Source: CAVVTR01 sp963751245 (GTDB lineage Bacteria > Acidobacteriota > Thermoanaerobaculia > Thermoanaerobaculales > Thermoanaerobaculaceae). From it: a stretch of 64,000 nt of DNA. Positions 63,251-64,000 of the stretch are shown piece by piece. Every line of letters starts with the position of its first letter. Positions within the stretch are counted from its first letter, which is position 1. A model generated the notes under the pieces. It was given only the letters and a program-made list of their open reading frames with translations. It had not been told where the DNA came from and searched no databases. The translations under genes and the position numbers were made by a program. Location of the stretch: contig CAVVTR010000009.1 in the NCBI GenBank assembly GCA_963751245.1, positions 1 to 64,000 on the forward strand. The letters are read 5' to 3'.

Positions 63251-64000
63251 CTACTGCTTCGGGAGCTTGGAGAGCAGGACCTCGACCGCCTTCTCGAGCT
63301 GCTGGTCGCGGCCCTCGGACTCCAGCGTGGGGTCGTTGTCCACCTGGTAGGTGGGCGCGAGGTGCTTGTTCTCCATGATGTCGCCGTCCATGTCCACCAG
63401 TGCCACCTCGGGGATGCCGAAGACGAGGTTCGGGTCCTGCAGGCGCTCCCACCACACCGAGGAGCAGGTGCCGGGGACCGGCATGCCGACGGTCTCGCCG
63501 ATGCCGAGCTGGGTGTAGGCCATGGGGAAGCAGTGGGCGTCGGAGTAGTTGCCCTCGTTCATGATGACGATGGAGGGCTTGGTCCAGCGGTCCACCGGCT
63601 CCACGCCGACCTGCTGGCCGCGGGGCACGTCCTTGGCGTAGACCTTGCCCGACAGGAACGTGGTGAGCTGCTCCACCAGGTTTCCGCCGCCGTTGAAACG
63701 GGTGTCCAGGATGATGGCGTCCTTGTCCACGGCGCGGCCGAAGATCTCCTCGTAGATCTCGCGGTAGGCGCCGTCGTTCATGCCGCGGATGTGGGCGTAT
63801 CCCAGCCGGCCGTGGGAGAGCTTGTCGACCTCGGCGCGGCGGGAGCGGACCCAGCGCTGGTAGAGCAGCTGCCCCTGGGCGGACCAGGAGATGGCCTTGG
63901 CGGTCTCGTCCCAGCGGGCGCCGGTCTTGGGATCGAGCAGGGACAGCCTCACCAGGGTGTCGGCCTTGCGGTTGAGCAGCGGGTACCAGTTGGCGCCGGC
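63251..64000 (-). CDS. Tricorn-like S41 protease, C-terminal part (5' cut by window edge)
   Basis: The frame is open to the last base of the window, so about 249 codons are visible. It includes the linker before the catalytic domain (YQRWVRSRRAEVDKLSHGRLGYAHIRGMND), the core AIILDTRFNGGGNLVEQLTTFL, the presumed nucleophile region IVIMNEGNYSDAHCFPMAYTQLG, and the oxyanion loop GMPVPGTCSSVWWE. It is related to the C2 domain of the tricorn gene at 31001 but clearly divergent. Many tricorn homologues have S-D-G at the nucleophile; here it is S-D-A. Confidence 0.85.
   Translation of the reverse strand, partial: AGANWYPLLNRKADTLVRLSLLDPKTGARWDETAKAISWSAQGQLLYQRWVRSRRAEVDKLSHGRLGYAHIRGMNDGAYREIYEEIFGRAVDKDAIILDTRFNGGGNLVEQLTTFLSGKVYAKDVPRGQQVGVEPVDRWTKPSIVIMNEGNYSDAHCFPMAYTQLGIGETVGMPVPGTCSSVWWERLQDPNLVFGIPEVALVDMDGDIMENKHLAPTYQVDNDPTLESEGRDQQLEKAVEVLLSKLPKQ

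Overview
The window is GC-rich chromosomal DNA (roughly 70 percent GC by eye) from a diderm (Gram-negative) bacterium. Evidence for an outer membrane is a TonB-dependent receptor, an O-antigen/capsule ABC exporter, lipoproteins and a periplasmic thioredoxin. Tricorn-type proteases, DUF3857/transglutaminase proteins, sigma-54 regulators and hflK-hflC together suggest an acidobacterial or deltaproteobacterial relative. This is inference from gene content; no rRNA or other marker was seen.

Layout. 1-4.7 kb is a lower-GC surface-polysaccharide segment: a partial glycosyltransferase, an old transposase remnant interrupted by a complete IS3-family element, a capsule-synthesis-type gene, and the variable half of wzt. 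4.8-7.5 kb holds the conserved part of the exporter (wzt, wzm) and gmd, followed by guaB and secA, all on the minus strand. Nearly every gene from 3.4 to 11.4 kb, and the tricorn gene at 31.0-34.3 kb, is broken by single-base indels; secA alone has more than ten. I read these as sequence errors and annotate the genes through them. 12-13.6 kb is a DASS-type anion transporter. Divergent from it is a five-gene operon (13.7-20.9 kb): a cytidylate-kinase-like protein with a BON-like tail, a 62-aa membrane protein, a TauE/SafE exporter, and two tandem dikinase-like proteins that keep the ATP-grasp and phosphohistidine domains but replace the PEP barrel with an unknown domain. Then come an exported SurE, a MacB-type efflux operon, a dienelactone hydrolase, a mannose-1-phosphate guanylyltransferase, a YtrA-type regulator operon with an SPFH protein, an HprK-like P-loop protein and the tricorn protease.

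34.4-47.9 kb includes a B12-type radical SAM protein and what looks like a complete sigma-54 divergon. A PAS-AAA+-HTH activator and a NifX/DUF1847 fusion face an operon of a DUF3857/transglutaminase protein and a periplasmic sulfurtransferase. Two sigma-54 (GG-N10-GC) promoters point outward from a shared cluster of TGTTGCA/TGCAACA half-sites. It is followed by a radical SAM gene, small membrane proteins, Ada, an esterase-type hydrolase and a VOC protein. 48-64 kb carries hflC-hflK, a cation-chloride-cotransporter-like permease, a TonB receptor, a double PilZ protein, an unusual alpha/beta hydrolase, a TlpA-like lipoprotein, a PD40 lipoprotein, a DUF2339 membrane protein and the 3' part of an S41/tricorn-like protease.

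Genes that work together: the guanylyltransferase at 27.3 kb can make the GDP-mannose that Gmd (6.4 kb) converts for the polysaccharide exported by Wzm-Wzt. The two most promising undescribed systems are the dikinase-like operon and the sigma-54 divergon. No tRNA, rRNA or CRISPR array was seen.
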